A program made the position numbers and the translations under genes. 64,000 nt of DNA from Serratia fonticola (GTDB taxonomy: Bacteria > Pseudomonadota > Gammaproteobacteria > Enterobacterales > Enterobacteriaceae), in assembly GCF_001006005.1 (NCBI RefSeq), contig NZ_CP011254.1:4340001-4404000 (forward strand), written 5' to 3'. A model generated the notes under the pieces. That model did no database searches. It saw nothing but the letters and a program-made list of their open reading frames with translations, and had not been told where the DNA came from. This document shows positions 15,363 through 25,586 of this stretch, piece by piece; position 1 is the stretch's first letter; each line of letters starts with the position of its first letter.

Positions 15363-18300
15363 TCAAACTGCCAAAGTATGTTCCCGAAACGCCGCCAGCA
15401 GCTCGCCGATAAACTTCAGTCGTTCGACCCTGTCAGTGAGATCCAGCATAAACTTCAGCTTGGTCGGCCCATCCAGGCGGTAAACCTGCGGTTTGCTTTG
15501 CAGCAAGCCAATCAGATAACCCGGATCGACCCGGTTCTTCTCGCCAAACTCGATAAAGCCCCCGCGCTCGTTGCCTTCGATTCGCTTGATCCCCAATATC
15601 TGCGCCTGTTGACGCATCGCCGCGCTTTGCAGCAGGTTACGCGCCGCATCCGGCAGCAGGCCAAAGCGGTCAATCAGCTCAACCTTCAGTTCCTCCAGTT
15701 CACCCTCATTTTTAGCGCTGGCAATGCGTTTATAGAAGGACAAACGGGTATTCACGTCTGGGATAAAGTCATCGGGCAGCAGCGCTGGCATGCGCAGTTC
15801 CACTTCCGTCTGATTGCTGGTGAGATCTTCCAGCGAAGGCTCACGCCCGTTCTTCAGGGCGTCGACGGCGCTTTCCAACAGCTCCATATACAGCGAGAAG
15901 CCCACGGTGGTCATCTGGCCGCTTTGGTCTTCCCCCAGCAGTTCCCCAGCACCACGGATTTCCAAATCGTGGGTGGCGAGTGCGAACCCGGCCCCCAAAT
16001 CTTCCAGCGAGGCAATCGCTTCCAACCGCTTGTGCGCGTCGGTGCTCATGACCTTTGGGTTCGGGGTTAACAGATAAGCATAGGCCTGATGGTGCGAACG
16101 CCCGACGCGGCCACGCAGCTGATGTAGCTGCGCCAGGCCAAAGCGGTCTGCCCGTTCGATAATGATGGTATTGGCGCTGGGGATATCGATACCGGTTTCA
16201 ATAATGGTGGTACAGACCAGCACGTTGAAGCGCTGGTGGTGGAAATCGTTCATCACCCGTTCCAGATCGCGTTCCCGCATCTGGCCGTGGCCAATGGCAA
16301 TCCTTGCTTCCGGCACCAGTTCTGCCAAGCGTTCGGCGGCCTTATCGATATTCTCGACGTCGTTATACAGGTAATACACCTGGCCGCCGCGCAGTACCTC
16401 ACGCAGGATGGCCTCGCGCACCACCAGGCTGTCGTACTCGCGGACAAAGGTTTTCACTGCCAGACGGCGGGCCGGTGGGGTAGCAATGATCGACAGATCG
16501 CGCATGCCGCTCATGGCCATATTCAGGGTGCGTGGGATTGGAGTGGCGGTTAACGTCAGAATATCTACGTCTGCACGCATTGCCTTAATACGCTCTTTGT
16601 GACGTACGCCAAAGCGGTGTTCTTCATCAACCACCAACAGCCCCAGATCTTTCCAGCGCAGATCGCTCTGCAACAGCTTATGGGTGCCAATGAGGATATC
16701 GACTTTGCCCTCGGCCGCCTCTTCCAGGATCTGCTGCTGCTCTTTGGCGCTGCGAAAACGCGACATCATTTCGATGCGGATGGGCCAGGTGGCAAAGCGA
16801 TCGCGGAAGTTGTCGAAGTGCTGCTGCGCCAGCAGGGTTGTCGGCACCAGTACCGCGACCTGCTTACCGTTTTCGACGGCCAGGAAGGCGGCACGCATCG
16901 CGACTTCGGTTTTACCAAAGCCAACGTCGCCGCAGACCAGACGATCCATCGCCAGTGGCTGGCACATGTCGCTCAGCACCGCGTTGATGGCCTGTTCCTG
17001 ATCTGGCGTGGTCTCAAACGGGAAGGTCTGGCAGAACAGCTGATACTGCTCACGATTATGTTTGAACGCAAAACCGCTCTTGGCGGCACGTTGGGCATAG
17101 ATGTCCAACAGCTCGGCGGCCACGTCACGCACGCGTTCGGCGGCTTTCTGCCTGGCTCGCGACCAGACATCCCCGCCAAGCCGGTGCAGCGGGGCGTTCT
17201 CGTCGGCTCCTCCGGCATAGCGGCTGATCAGGTGCAGGGAAGAGACCGGCACGTACAGCTTGTCTTCACCGGCATAGGAGAGGATCAGATATTCCGCTTT
17301 GATGCCCCCAGCTTCCAGCGTCGTCAGGCCAACGTAGCGGCCAACGCCGTGTTCCAGATGCACCACTGGCTGCCCTGGGTGCAGCTCTGCCAGGTTGCGG
17401 ATCAGGGTATCGGTATTGATGGTGCGGCGATTATCCTGCCGACGGCGGCTGACGCGTTCACCGAGCAGATCGCTTTCACAGATCAACGCCCGGTCACGCA
17501 GCGTATCCAGGAAGCCACGCTCGGAGGCACCGACCATCATGTAACGGCCCGATGCTTCGACCTCATCCAGATGATGGATCAGGCTGGTACTCAGCTTGAT
17601 GCGGCCAAGCAGATCTTGCAGGGTTTCGCGGCGGCCTTCACTCTCTACCGAGAAGACCACGCCACCGGTGAAGCTTTCAATAAAGCGCCGCAGATTATCC
17701 AGTGGGGCCTTTTGCTGGGCCTGGACGGTGAGATCCGGCAGGGTTTGGTAGCCCAGGTTGGTGCAACCCGCTTTGGCAGGCAGCTCCTCGGTTTTCAACG
17801 CCATCCGCGGCCAGGCTTTCAGCTCGGCAAATAGCGCATCGACCCGCAGCCATAGGGTATCCGGGGCCAGCAGCGGCCGCATCGGATCGATCCGCCGGTT
17901 CTCATAGCGTTGATTGACATCCAGCCAGAAACGTTCGGCGGCGCCTTCCAGGTTGCCAGTGTTGACGAGCAGCGTATTGGCTGGCAGATAGCTGAAAAGC
18001 GAGGGCAGAGGCTGGCTGAAGAACAGCGGTTGCCAGTATTCGATACCGGCAGGCCAGGTGCCTTTACTCACTTGCTGATAAATATGTTCGGCGTCGCGAC
18101 GCACTTCAAACTGTTCACGCCACTGGCTGCGGAACAGCTCGATGGCGGCCTTATCGGTCGGGAACTCGTGCGCTGGCAGCAGGTTGATGGCTTCCACTTC
18201 ACTCAACGTGCGCTGGTTATCCACATCAAAGGTGCGCAGGCTGTCGATCTCGTCGTCGAAAAAGTCGATGCGATAAGGCTCTTCGCTGCCCATAGGATAC

Positions 18301-18839
18301 AGATCCAGCAGCGCACCGCGCGTAGCAAATTCGCCATGTTCCATCACCTGATCGACGCTGCGGTAACCGGCCTGTTCCAACTGTGACCGTAGCAGATCCC
18401 GCGATAGTCGTTGGCCCTTTTTCATCACCAACGCATGGCCATGCAGGAACTCATGCGGGCAGACGCGTTGCATCAGCGTATTCACCGGCAGAATGATGAT
18501 GCCGCGTGCCATGGTCGGCAGATGATACAGGCTGGAAAGCCGCGCCGAGATGATTTCCTGGTGGGGCGAGAAGCTGTCGTATGGCAGCGTTTCCCAGTCG
18601 GAAAGGGTGGTCACCATCTGATCGGTAAACTGCTGGATTTCGTCACGCAACCGCAATGCATTCTGCATATCCGGGGCGATGAGCATCACCGGGCCGGGAT
18701 GGCGTTCGGCGATTTCGGCGCATTCAACGGCACAGGCAGAACCGGTGAGCTGCCCTAGCTGGCGTAAATCGCCCGCGCGGTCAGGAAGAGAGTAACGGTA
18801 GGAGGATGCGGAGCTGCGGCTTTTATCAGAAATGCTCAT
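15363..18839 (-). CDS. mfd: Transcription-repair coupling factor Mfd
   Basis: An ATP-dependent translocase that pushes stalled RNA polymerase off damaged DNA and recruits UvrA. At 1158 residues it is full length. The order is a UvrB-homology region (about 1-340), the RNA-polymerase interaction region (about 480-560, PVVHLEHGVGRYVGL), then the RecG-like motor with Walker A GDVGFGKTE near residue 640, DEEH (LLVVDEEHRFG), ATPIPRTL and QLRGRVGRS. The C-terminal UvrA-binding-masking domain is complete. Transcribed alone on the minus strand. A 411-codon open frame antisense to it is a shadow. Confidence 0.97.
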   Translation of the reverse strand: MSISDKSRSSASSYRYSLPDRAGDLRQLGQLTGSACAVECAEIAERHPGPVMLIAPDMQNALRLRDEIQQFTDQMVTTLSDWETLPYDSFSPHQEIISARLSSLYHLPTMARGIIILPVNTLMQRVCPHEFLHGHALVMKKGQRLSRDLLRSQLEQAGYRSVDQVMEHGEFATRGALLDLYPMGSEEPYRIDFFDDEIDSLRTFDVDNQRTLSEVEAINLLPAHEFPTDKAAIELFRSQWREQFEVRRDAEHIYQQVSKGTWPAGIEYWQPLFFSQPLPSLFSYLPANTLLVNTGNLEGAAERFWLDVNQRYENRRIDPMRPLLAPDTLWLRVDALFAELKAWPRMALKTEELPAKAGCTNLGYQTLPDLTVQAQQKAPLDNLRRFIESFTGGVVFSVESEGRRETLQDLLGRIKLSTSLIHHLDEVEASGRYMMVGASERGFLDTLRDRALICESDLLGERVSRRRQDNRRTINTDTLIRNLAELHPGQPVVHLEHGVGRYVGLTTLEAGGIKAEYLILSYAGEDKLYVPVSSLHLISRYAGGADENAPLHRLGGDVWSRARQKAAERVRDVAAELLDIYAQRAAKSGFAFKHNREQYQLFCQTFPFETTPDQEQAINAVLSDMCQPLAMDRLVCGDVGFGKTEVAMRAAFLAVENGKQVAVLVPTTLLAQQHFDNFRDRFATWPIRIEMMSRFRSAKEQQQILEEAAEGKVDILIGTHKLLQSDLRWKDLGLLVVDEEHRFGVRHKERIKAMRADVDILTLTATPIPRTLNMAMSGMRDLSIIATPPARRLAVKTFVREYDSLVVREAILREVLRGGQVYYLYNDVENIDKAAERLAELVPEARIAIGHGQMRERDLERVMNDFHHQRFNVLVCTTIIETGIDIPSANTIIIERADRFGLAQLHQLRGRVGRSHHQAYAYLLTPNPKVMSTDAHKRLEAIASLEDLGAGFALATHDLEIRGAGELLGEDQSGQMTTVGFSLYMELLESAVDALKNGREPSLEDLTSNQTEVELRMPALLPDDFIPDVNTRLSFYKRIASAKNEGELEELKVELIDRFGLLPDAARNLLQSAAMRQQAQILGIKRIEGNERGGFIEFGEKNRVDPGYLIGLLQSKPQVYRLDGPTKLKFMLDLTDRVERLKFIGELLAAFREHTLAV

Positions 18840-18957
18840 TCAGTTATCTTTAATCAATGAATTGAATAACAGTTTTTGTGGTGTTCACCGTGGCGCTCGA
18901 CGCGTGAATACCACAAAATCCTGTTGACCTGGTGTTTGGCTAAAGCTAACCCGTTCT

Positions 18958-19076
18958 CCCTCACCCCAACCCTCTCCCCAAGGAGAGGGAGCTGGAACGG
19001 AGTTGCGGTTAGGTACGGAGTATGGCTGTGGCACATTCGGTTCCCTCTCCCTTTGGGAGAGGGTTAGGGTGAGGGG
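18958..19076. repeat. Paired family B palindrome
   Basis: CCCTCACCCCAACCCTCTCC...GGAGAGGGAGCTGG (18958-18995) and its inverted partner TCCCTCTCCC...GGGAGAGGGTTAGGGTGAGGGG (19042-19076), about 45 bases apart. It fills much of the 349-base gap between the 3' end of the lyase gene and the mfd start; I see no gene in the gap. Confidence 0.75.
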
Positions 19077-19188
19077 ACTATCAAGTGGTTCAAGCCCATC
19101 ACCTTTTTACCTTGGTTATACTAGCCCAGCGGCGTATAAACTGACACCGGTAAAAGCGCGAGCAAGCTTCCTGTTGGCGGTAATTTAA

Positions 19189-20169
19189 TCAATCCTGCGC
19201 CATGGCGAGGTACTGGCCGATTTTATCGACGTCCACGTTACCACCGCTGACGATCACCCCGACTTTTTTGCCCCGCAGATCGATGACCTGATTCATCGCC
19301 GCAGCGGCAGCCAGGCAGCCGGTCGGTTCAACCACCATCTTCATCCGCTCCATAAAGAAACGCATTTGCTGGCATAGCTGTTGGTCGGTCACCGTCAGGA
19401 TATCTTCCACATAGTGTTGAATGATCGGGAAGGTGAGATTGCCTACCTGCTGAGTCTGCGCGCCGTCGGCAATGGTTTTTGGTACCGGGATCCACACTTT
19501 TTCACCGCTGCGGAACGCCTGTTGCACATCGTTGCCCGCCTCGGGTTCGACGCCAAATACCCGGCAGCCAGGCGACCAGTGATGTGCCGCAATGGCGCAT
19601 CCAGAGAGCAGCCCGCCGCCACCGGTACAAACCAGCAGAATATCCAACGGGCCAACTTCTTCGATCAACTCTTTAGCTGCGGTGCCTTGGCCAGCCATTA
19701 CCTGCGGATAATCGTAAGGTGGGATCACCGTTAAGCCCTGTTCCGCAGCTAACCGTTGGGTGATGGCTTCCCGGTCTTCGGTTTGCCGCTGATAGATCAC
19801 CACGTTAGCTCCATAGCCGCGGGTTGCCGCCAGCTTGGCGGCGGGGGCGTCATGTGGCATCACAATGGTGACGCTTACCCCAAGCTCACGGGCCGCCAAC
19901 GCCATGGCCTGCGCATGGTTACCGGATGAGAAGGCTATCACTCCGGCCTGGCGCTGAGCCGGGGTCAATTGGCTGATGGCGTTAAAGGCACCACGGAATT
20001 TAAAGGCCCCAATGCGCTGGAAATTCTCGCACTTGAAAAAGAGCTGGGCACCGGCGATCTCATCCGCCTGGCGGGAAGTCATTACTGGTGTGCGGATCGC
20101 GTGGTTTTGCAGGATTTCGGCCGCTTTGGCAATATCGGCGGCGGTGATGCAGTGGGACGTAACGGTCAT
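19189..20169 (-). CDS. PLP-dependent threo-3-hydroxyaspartate ammonia-lyase / serine-threonine dehydratase
   Basis: Fold-type II PLP enzyme of 326 residues. The PLP lysine is Lys57 in GAFKFRGA, the phosphate-contacting SSGNHAQA follows, and a Gly-rich TGGGGLLSG loop and C-terminal VIVSGGNVD are present. It most resembles the serine racemase / threo-3-hydroxyaspartate ammonia-lyase group: ISQLTPAQRQAGVIAFSSGN and a single domain without the ACT regulatory domain of biosynthetic IlvA. A catabolic threonine dehydratase is the alternative. It is not at this place in E. coli and is flanked by a family B repeat, so it may be an insertion. Confidence 0.82.
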   Translation of the reverse strand: MTVTSHCITAADIAKAAEILQNHAIRTPVMTSRQADEIAGAQLFFKCENFQRIGAFKFRGAFNAISQLTPAQRQAGVIAFSSGNHAQAMALAARELGVSVTIVMPHDAPAAKLAATRGYGANVVIYQRQTEDREAITQRLAAEQGLTVIPPYDYPQVMAGQGTAAKELIEEVGPLDILLVCTGGGGLLSGCAIAAHHWSPGCRVFGVEPEAGNDVQQAFRSGEKVWIPVPKTIADGAQTQQVGNLTFPIIQHYVEDILTVTDQQLCQQMRFFMERMKMVVEPTGCLAAAAAMNQVIDLRGKKVGVIVSGGNVDVDKIGQYLAMAQD

Positions 20170-20413
20170 GACTACCTCATGTGGTTGGCATTGATTCGTT
20201 CAGTCTATTAATTTGCCCGTTGTAAACGGTTTGTCAAACGGTTAAGCGGCTGCCGGCAGAAACAACCGTGCCATCAGGAAGGTCAAAATCCGGCATTTTC
20301 TGTAAACCCGTGCAAACATGATGAATAAAACCGGCCGGGTGGTTCCATAAACCCGGTAGAGCCTTTATTATCCTTGATCACTTTGCTTAAGCTACGGCAA
20401 CAAAACGGATTTC

Positions 20414-21616
20414 ATGTATCAACCTGTCGCGTTATTTATTGGCCTGCGTTATATGCGTGGGCGAGCCTCAGACCGCTTTGGGCGGTTTGTTTCCTGGCTA
20501 TCCACCATTGGCATTACGCTGGGGGTGATGGCGCTGGTGACGGTGCTTTCAGTGATGAATGGCTTCGAGAAAGATCTCGAAAACAACATCCTGGGGCTCA
20601 TGCCGCAGGCGCTGATCACCAGCAAACAGGGTTCTATCAACCCTGAACAGCTGCCAGCCTCTGCCGTGCAAAACCTGCATGGTGTCACCCGAGTCACCCC
20701 GTTGACTACCGGCGATGTGGTGCTGCAAAGCGCTCGCAGCGTGGCCGTTGGCGTCATGTTGGGGGTTGACCCGCAGCAGCCCGATCCGCTGACTCCTTAT
20801 CTGGTCAACGTTAAACAGCAACAGCTGCAACCGGGTGAGTACAACCTGATTATCGGTGAACAGCTTGCCGGGCAGTTGGGCGTCAAGCGTGGCGATCAGC
20901 TGCGTCTGATGGTACCGAGCGCCAGCCAGTTCACCCCGATGGGGCGCATCCCTAGCCAACGTCTGTTCACCGTGATTGGCACCTTCCATGCCAATAGCGA
21001 AGTGGACGGCTATCAGCTGCTGGCGAACCAGCAAGATGCTTCACGTCTGATGCGCTACCCGGCAGGCAATATCACCGGCTGGCGTTTGTTCCTGCAACAG
21101 CCGTTGACGGTGGACACCCTTAGCCAGCAAACGCTGCCGGAAGGCACCCAGTGGAAGGACTGGCGCGAACGCAAGGGCGAGCTGTTCCAGGCGGTGCGCA
21201 TGGAGAAAAACATGATGGGGCTGCTGCTTAGCCTGATCGTGGCGGTGGCGGCATTCAATATCATTACTTCGCTGGGCCTGTTGGTGATGGAGAAGCAGGG
21301 CGAAGTGGCCATTCTGCAAACCCTGGGCCTGACGCGGCGGCAGATCATGTCGGTCTTTATGGTGCAGGGGGCCAGCGCCGGGATTATCGGCTCATTGCTG
21401 GGAACGCTATTAGGCGTTCTGCTTGCCACCAATCTAAACAACCTGATGCCAATCCTTGGCGCGTTGATCGACGGGGCTTCTCTGCCAGTGGCGGTTGACC
21501 CTATCCAGGTCACGATCATTGCCGTAGTGGCGATGGCGGTCTCGCTGTTATCCACGCTTTACCCTTCATGGCGCGCTGCCGCCGTACAACCCGCTGAGGC
21601 TTTACGTTATGAGTAA
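20414..21616 (+). CDS. lolC: Lipoprotein-releasing ABC transporter permease LolC
   Basis: Inner-membrane subunit of LolCDE, which extracts outer-membrane lipoproteins and hands them to LolA. The 400-residue MacB-type layout has one transmembrane segment near residue 25, a large periplasmic domain to about residue 260, then three more segments. LALRYMRG-like [20 protein letters not shown] at the start and the coupling-helix region [15 protein letters not shown] are conserved. It overlaps lolD by 8 bases. Confidence 0.96.
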   Translation: MYQPVALFIGLRYMRGRASDRFGRFVSWLSTIGITLGVMALVTVLSVMNGFEKDLENNILGLMPQALITSKQGSINPEQLPASAVQNLHGVTRVTPLTTGDVVLQSARSVAVGVMLGVDPQQPDPLTPYLVNVKQQQLQPGEYNLIIGEQLAGQLGVKRGDQLRLMVPSASQFTPMGRIPSQRLFTVIGTFHANSEVDGYQLLANQQDASRLMRYPAGNITGWRLFLQQPLTVDTLSQQTLPEGTQWKDWRERKGELFQAVRMEKNMMGLLLSLIVAVAAFNIITSLGLLVMEKQGEVAILQTLGLTRRQIMSVFMVQGASAGIIGSLLGTLLGVLLATNLNNLMPILGALIDGASLPVAVDPIQVTIIAVVAMAVSLLSTLYPSWRAAAVQPAEALRYE

Positions 21617-22313
21617 CCATCCTTTATTGCAGTGTGAGCGCCTGTGTAAAACCTATCAGGAAGGCAACCTGCATACCGACGTGCTGCGCAATGTCAGTTT
21701 TGCCATGCAACCGGGCGAGATGATGGCGATCGTCGGCAGCTCGGGTTCCGGTAAAAGTACTTTGCTGCACCTGCTGGGGGGGCTGGATTCACCTACCTCG
21801 GGTGAGGTGATCTACAAAGGGCAGTCGTTGAACAAGCTTTCTTCCACTGCCAAAGCGGAGCTGCGCAACCGCCAGCTCGGCTTTATCTATCAGTTCCATC
21901 ATCTGCTGCCAGATTTCACCGCGCTGGAGAACGCCGCGATGCCGCTGCTGATCGGCGGCATGAAACCGGCGCTGGCGAAGGAAAAGGCGCTGGAGATGCT
22001 GGCGGCCGTGGGCTTGGAAAAACGTAGCAAACATCGCCCGTCCGAGCTTTCCGGCGGTGAACGTCAGCGCGTGGCGATTGCCCGTGCGTTGGTGAATAAC
22101 CCTTCGCTGGTGTTGGCGGATGAGCCTACCGGCAACCTGGATAAACGCACCGCAGACAGCATCTTCGATCTGCTGGGCGAATTGAACGTACGCCAGGGCA
22201 CCGCATTTTTGGTGGTCACCCACGATCTGCAACTTGCTAAGCGCCTGAGCCGCCAGTTGGAAATGGCAGACGGCCATCTACAGGCGCAACTGACCCTGAT
22301 GGGGGCCGAGTAA
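21609..22313 (+). CDS. lolD: Lipoprotein-releasing ABC transporter ATPase LolD
   Basis: Cytoplasmic ATPase dimer of the LolCDE complex, 234 residues. Walker [10 protein letters not shown] near residue 42, signature [15 protein letters not shown], Walker [12 protein letters not shown] and the switch His in VVTHD are all intact. [17 protein letters not shown] is the typical Q-loop region. It overlaps lolC by 8 bases, and its stop shares one base with the lolE ATG (TAATG). Confidence 0.97.
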   Translation: MSNHPLLQCERLCKTYQEGNLHTDVLRNVSFAMQPGEMMAIVGSSGSGKSTLLHLLGGLDSPTSGEVIYKGQSLNKLSSTAKAELRNRQLGFIYQFHHLLPDFTALENAAMPLLIGGMKPALAKEKALEMLAAVGLEKRSKHRPSELSGGERQRVAIARALVNNPSLVLADEPTGNLDKRTADSIFDLLGELNVRQGTAFLVVTHDLQLAKRLSRQLEMADGHLQAQLTLMGAE

Positions 22314-23560
22314 TGAGCGCTTCGCCACTTTCATTGCTGATGGCGCTGCGTTTTAGCCGTGGCCGGCGGCGCGGCGGCATGGTTTCGTTAATCTCGGTGA
22401 TCTCCACCATCGGCATCGCGCTGGGCGTGGCGGTGCTGATCGTCGGGTTGAGCGCGATGAACGGCTTCGAACGTGAACTGCAAAACCGTATTCTGGCGGT
22501 GGTGCCGCACGGCGAGATCGAACCGGTCAAACAACCGTTCACCGGCTGGCCTGAGATCCTGCAACGGGTCGAAAAGGTTCCGGGCATTGTGGCTGCGGCA
22601 CCTTATATCAACTTTACCGGGCTGATGGAAAATGGTGCTCAGCTACGCGCCGTGCAGGTAAAAGGCGTCGATCCTGCGCAGGAAAAACAGCTCAGCGCGC
22701 TGCCAAGTTATGTGCAGGGCGATGCCTGGGCAAACTTCAAAAGCGGTGAGCAGCAGGTGATCCTGGGTAAGGGCGTGGCTGAAGCGCTGGGCGTGAAGCA
22801 GGGCTCTTACGTCACTGTGATGATCCCCAACAGCGATCCTGAGATGAAGCTGCTGCAGCCGAAGCGTATTCGCTTGCATGTCACCGGTATTCTGCAACTT
22901 AGCGGCCAGCTCGATCACAGCATGGCTATGGTGCCGTTGGCGGATGCCCAGCAATATCTGGATATGGGTGACAGTGTCACCGGTATCGCCATCAAGGTTA
23001 ACGACGTGTTCGCCGCTAACAAGCTGGTGCGTGACGCCGGAGAAGTCGCCGATGCCACCGTCTATATCAAGAGCTGGATTGGCACCTACGGCTTTATGTA
23101 TCGCGACATTCAGATGATCCGCGCCATCATGTATCTGGCGATGGTGCTGGTGATCGGCGTGGCCTGTTTCAACATTGTTTCCACCCTGGTGATGGCGGTG
23201 AAGGACAAGAGTGGCGACATTGCCGTGCTGCGTACGCTGGGAGCCAAAGACGGCTTTATCCGCGCCATCTTTGTCTGGTACGGCTTGCTGGCCGGGCTGG
23301 TAGGTAGCCTTAGTGGGGTAGTGGTTGGAGTGATCGCCTCGCTACAGTTGACCAATATTATCAAGGGCATCGAAAAGCTGATGGGCCACTCTTTCCTGTC
23401 TGGCGATATCTACTTTATCGATTTCCTGCCGTCCGAGCTGCACTGGCTTGATGTGGCCATCGTACTGGGTACGGCAATCGTGCTTAGCCTGCTGGCCAGT
23501 TGGTATCCGGCCAGACGTGCCAGCCGCATCGATCCGGCCCGCGTATTGAGCGGGCAGTAA
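22313..23560 (+). CDS. lolE: Lipoprotein-releasing ABC transporter permease LolE
   Basis: Second membrane subunit of LolCDE, the one thought to bind the lipoprotein substrate. It has 415 residues with the same four-segment MacB-type topology as LolC. Characteristic motifs are [25 protein letters not shown] and a C-terminal [16 protein letters not shown]. It ends the operon; a strong terminator follows 8 bases later. Confidence 0.96.
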   Translation: MSASPLSLLMALRFSRGRRRGGMVSLISVISTIGIALGVAVLIVGLSAMNGFERELQNRILAVVPHGEIEPVKQPFTGWPEILQRVEKVPGIVAAAPYINFTGLMENGAQLRAVQVKGVDPAQEKQLSALPSYVQGDAWANFKSGEQQVILGKGVAEALGVKQGSYVTVMIPNSDPEMKLLQPKRIRLHVTGILQLSGQLDHSMAMVPLADAQQYLDMGDSVTGIAIKVNDVFAANKLVRDAGEVADATVYIKSWIGTYGFMYRDIQMIRAIMYLAMVLVIGVACFNIVSTLVMAVKDKSGDIAVLRTLGAKDGFIRAIFVWYGLLAGLVGSLSGVVVGVIASLQLTNIIKGIEKLMGHSFLSGDIYFIDFLPSELHWLDVAIVLGTAIVLSLLASWYPARRASRIDPARVLSGQ

Positions 23561-23568
23561 TAAAAACC

Positions 23569-23596
23569 TGGGGCCAGTAGCGGGCCCCATTTTTTT
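23569..23596 (+). terminator. Rho-independent terminator of lolCDE
   Basis: TGGGGCC (23569-23575) pairs with GGCCCCA (23583-23589), followed by seven T. Confidence 0.92.
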
Positions 23597-23612
23597 ACCC
23601 TGAGGGCGAGTT

Positions 23613-24530
23613 ATGTACTACGGTTTCGACATGGGCGGCACCAAGATTGAACTTGGGGTGTTCGACGCCAATCTGCAACGTATCTGGCAAAAGCGGGTGC
23701 CGACGCCGCGTGACGACTACCGGCAACTGCTGGCGGTATTACGCGATCTCACCCATGAAGCCGATGCCGTTTGTGGTACGCAAGGGCTGGTGGGCATCGG
23801 CATTCCCGGGTTACCAAACGAAGATGGTACCTTGTTTACCGCCAACGTCCCGGCCGCGATGGGGCAGCCATTGCCGCGCGATCTGAGCGCGCTGATTGGC
23901 CGTGAGGTCAAGGTCGATAACGACGCCAACTGCTTCACGCTCTCGGAAGCTTGGGACGAAGAGTTTCGCCATTACCCGACGGTGCTGGGCATCATCCTGG
24001 GCACCGGAGTTGGTGGTGGTTTGATCGTTAATGGTAAAGTGGTCTCTGGGCGTAACTTTATCACCGGAGAGTTTGGCCACTTCCGCTTGCCGGTGGATGC
24101 GCTGGAGGTGCTCGGGCGTGATATTCCTCGCGTTCCCTGTGGCTGCGGCCATGACGGTTGCATCGAGAATTACATCTCGGGCCGCGGATTTGAGTGGATG
24201 TACGCGCATTTTTATCAACAACAGTTGCCAGCGCAGCAAATCATTGCGCATTATCAGGCCGGTGAACCACAGGCTGTAGCACACGTAGAACGTTTTCTGG
24301 ATGTCCTGGCCATTTGCCTGGGCAACCTGCTGACCATCATCGACCCCCACCTGGTGGTGATTGGCGGCGGCTTATCGAATTTTGCCGCAATTTATCAGGC
24401 GTTGCCCCAGCGTTTGCCCGCCCATTTGTTACGGGTAGCCAAACTGCCACGCATCGAGAAGGCGCGCTATGGCGATGCCGGTGGTGTTCGTGGGGCAGCG
24501 TTCCTCAATTTGGTGGAAAGTCATAAATAA
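23613..24530 (+). CDS. nagK: N-acetylglucosamine kinase
   Basis: ROK-family sugar kinase that phosphorylates GlcNAc recovered from peptidoglycan recycling to GlcNAc-6-phosphate. Residues DMGGTK near position 6 bind phosphate, and [14 protein letters not shown] is the second phosphate loop. The zinc site [17 protein letters not shown] is intact. Length 305 fits. It works downstream of NagZ, encoded 11 kb upstream. cobB follows after 9 bases. Confidence 0.95.
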   Translation: MYYGFDMGGTKIELGVFDANLQRIWQKRVPTPRDDYRQLLAVLRDLTHEADAVCGTQGLVGIGIPGLPNEDGTLFTANVPAAMGQPLPRDLSALIGREVKVDNDANCFTLSEAWDEEFRHYPTVLGIILGTGVGGGLIVNGKVVSGRNFITGEFGHFRLPVDALEVLGRDIPRVPCGCGHDGCIENYISGRGFEWMYAHFYQQQLPAQQIIAHYQAGEPQAVAHVERFLDVLAICLGNLLTIIDPHLVVIGGGLSNFAAIYQALPQRLPAHLLRVAKLPRIEKARYGDAGGVRGAAFLNLVESHK

Positions 24531-24539
24531 GGAGAGTTC

Positions 24540-25379
24540 ATGCACACTCGCCATCGGTTGTGTCAGTTTCGCAAGAGTAAGCATGTGCGGCATCAGCGTT
24601 TTCGCTCGCGGATATTCCAACGCGATACCATGGCGGCGGCAGAGCTGAAAAAGCCGTTTGTCGTGGTGCTGACGGGGGCCGGGATCTCTGCCGAGTCCGG
24701 CATCCGTACTTTCCGCGCTGCCGATGGGCTGTGGGAAGAGCACAAGGTGGAAGATGTCGCCACCCTGGACGGTTTTCAGCGCGATCCTGCCTTGGTGCAG
24801 GAGTTTTATAATGCGCGCCGCCGGCAGCTACAGCAGTCGGATATCGGCCCTAATGCGGCTCATCGTGCGCTGGCTGATTTGGAAGAGTGGCTGGGGGAGG
24901 AGAACTTCCTGCTGGTTACGCAAAATATCGACAACCTGCACGAGCGGGCCGGTAGCAAGCAGGTGCTGCATATGCATGGCGAACTGCTGAAAGTGCGCTG
25001 CACCAGCTCCGGGCAGGTGGTGGAATGGTTGGGAGACCTGAGCGTGGATGAACGTTGCCACTGCTGCCAGTTCCCTGCGCCTCTGCGACCCCACGTGGTG
25101 TGGTTTGGTGAAATGCCGTTGGGGATGGATGAGATTTACGCTGCGTTGGCCAAGGCCGATTTCTTTATTGCGATTGGCACCTCTGGCAATGTTTACCCGG
25201 CGGCAGGCTTTGTTCACGAGGCACGGTTGGGCGGGGCTTATACCATGGAGCTGAACCTGGAGCCGAGCCTGGTGGAAAGCCAGTTCGAAGAGAAGCATTA
25301 CGGCCCGGCCAGCGAAGTGGTGCCACGCTTTGTGCACAAGTTCCTGATGGGCAAGGTCGAGCGGGCGGATAAGCCTTAG
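24540..25379 (+). CDS. cobB: NAD-dependent protein deacylase CobB
   Basis: Sirtuin that removes acetyl and succinyl groups from protein lysines, for example from acetyl-CoA synthetase. [25 protein letters not shown] and the catalytic His in LHMHGE are present, with a Cys zinc cluster (RCTSSG ... RCHCC). The FYNARRRQL segment keeps the Tyr and Arg that mark desuccinylase ability. ATG 24540 gives a basic 30-residue extension, matching the long E. coli form; ATG 24630 ([10 protein letters not shown]) would give the short form. The two may both be made. Confidence 0.95.
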   Translation: MHTRHRLCQFRKSKHVRHQRFRSRIFQRDTMAAAELKKPFVVVLTGAGISAESGIRTFRAADGLWEEHKVEDVATLDGFQRDPALVQEFYNARRRQLQQSDIGPNAAHRALADLEEWLGEENFLLVTQNIDNLHERAGSKQVLHMHGELLKVRCTSSGQVVEWLGDLSVDERCHCCQFPAPLRPHVVWFGEMPLGMDEIYAALAKADFFIAIGTSGNVYPAAGFVHEARLGGAYTMELNLEPSLVESQFEEKHYGPASEVVPRFVHKFLMGKVERADKP

Positions 25380-25413
25380 CAGAATGTTGGGTGAGATTGG
25401 TGGCTTTAGTATG

Positions 25414-25585
25414 CCCCTCACCCTAACCCTCTCCCACAGGGAGACGGGACCGATCGAGTTCGTTGATTGCTTTGCGTAATACCTTGTTTTACTTGTTCTT
25501 ACTCCCTGCTTTCCGGAGCTGCTCGGGCTAATTACGCGCTCAGGACAGCTCCCTCTCCCTGTGGGAGAGGGTTGGGGTGAGGGGG
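25414..25585. repeat. Paired family B palindrome between cobB and potD
   Basis: CCCCTCACCCTAACCCTCTC... (25414-25452) and an inverted partner ending in GGGAGAGGGTTGGGGTGAGG (25548-25585), about 95 bases apart. It lies between two convergent genes and takes up most of the gap. It may act as bidirectional 3' structure. Confidence 0.75.
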
Positions 25586-25586
25586 C

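Noticed and set aside
16599..17834. A 411-codon open frame antisense to mfd, and similar long frames opposite ptsG, ebgA and the GMC dehydrogenase
   Set aside because: They follow the codon periodicity of the strongly conserved sense genes, have no ribosome site of note and no recognisable protein family. They are shadows in GC-rich coding DNA.
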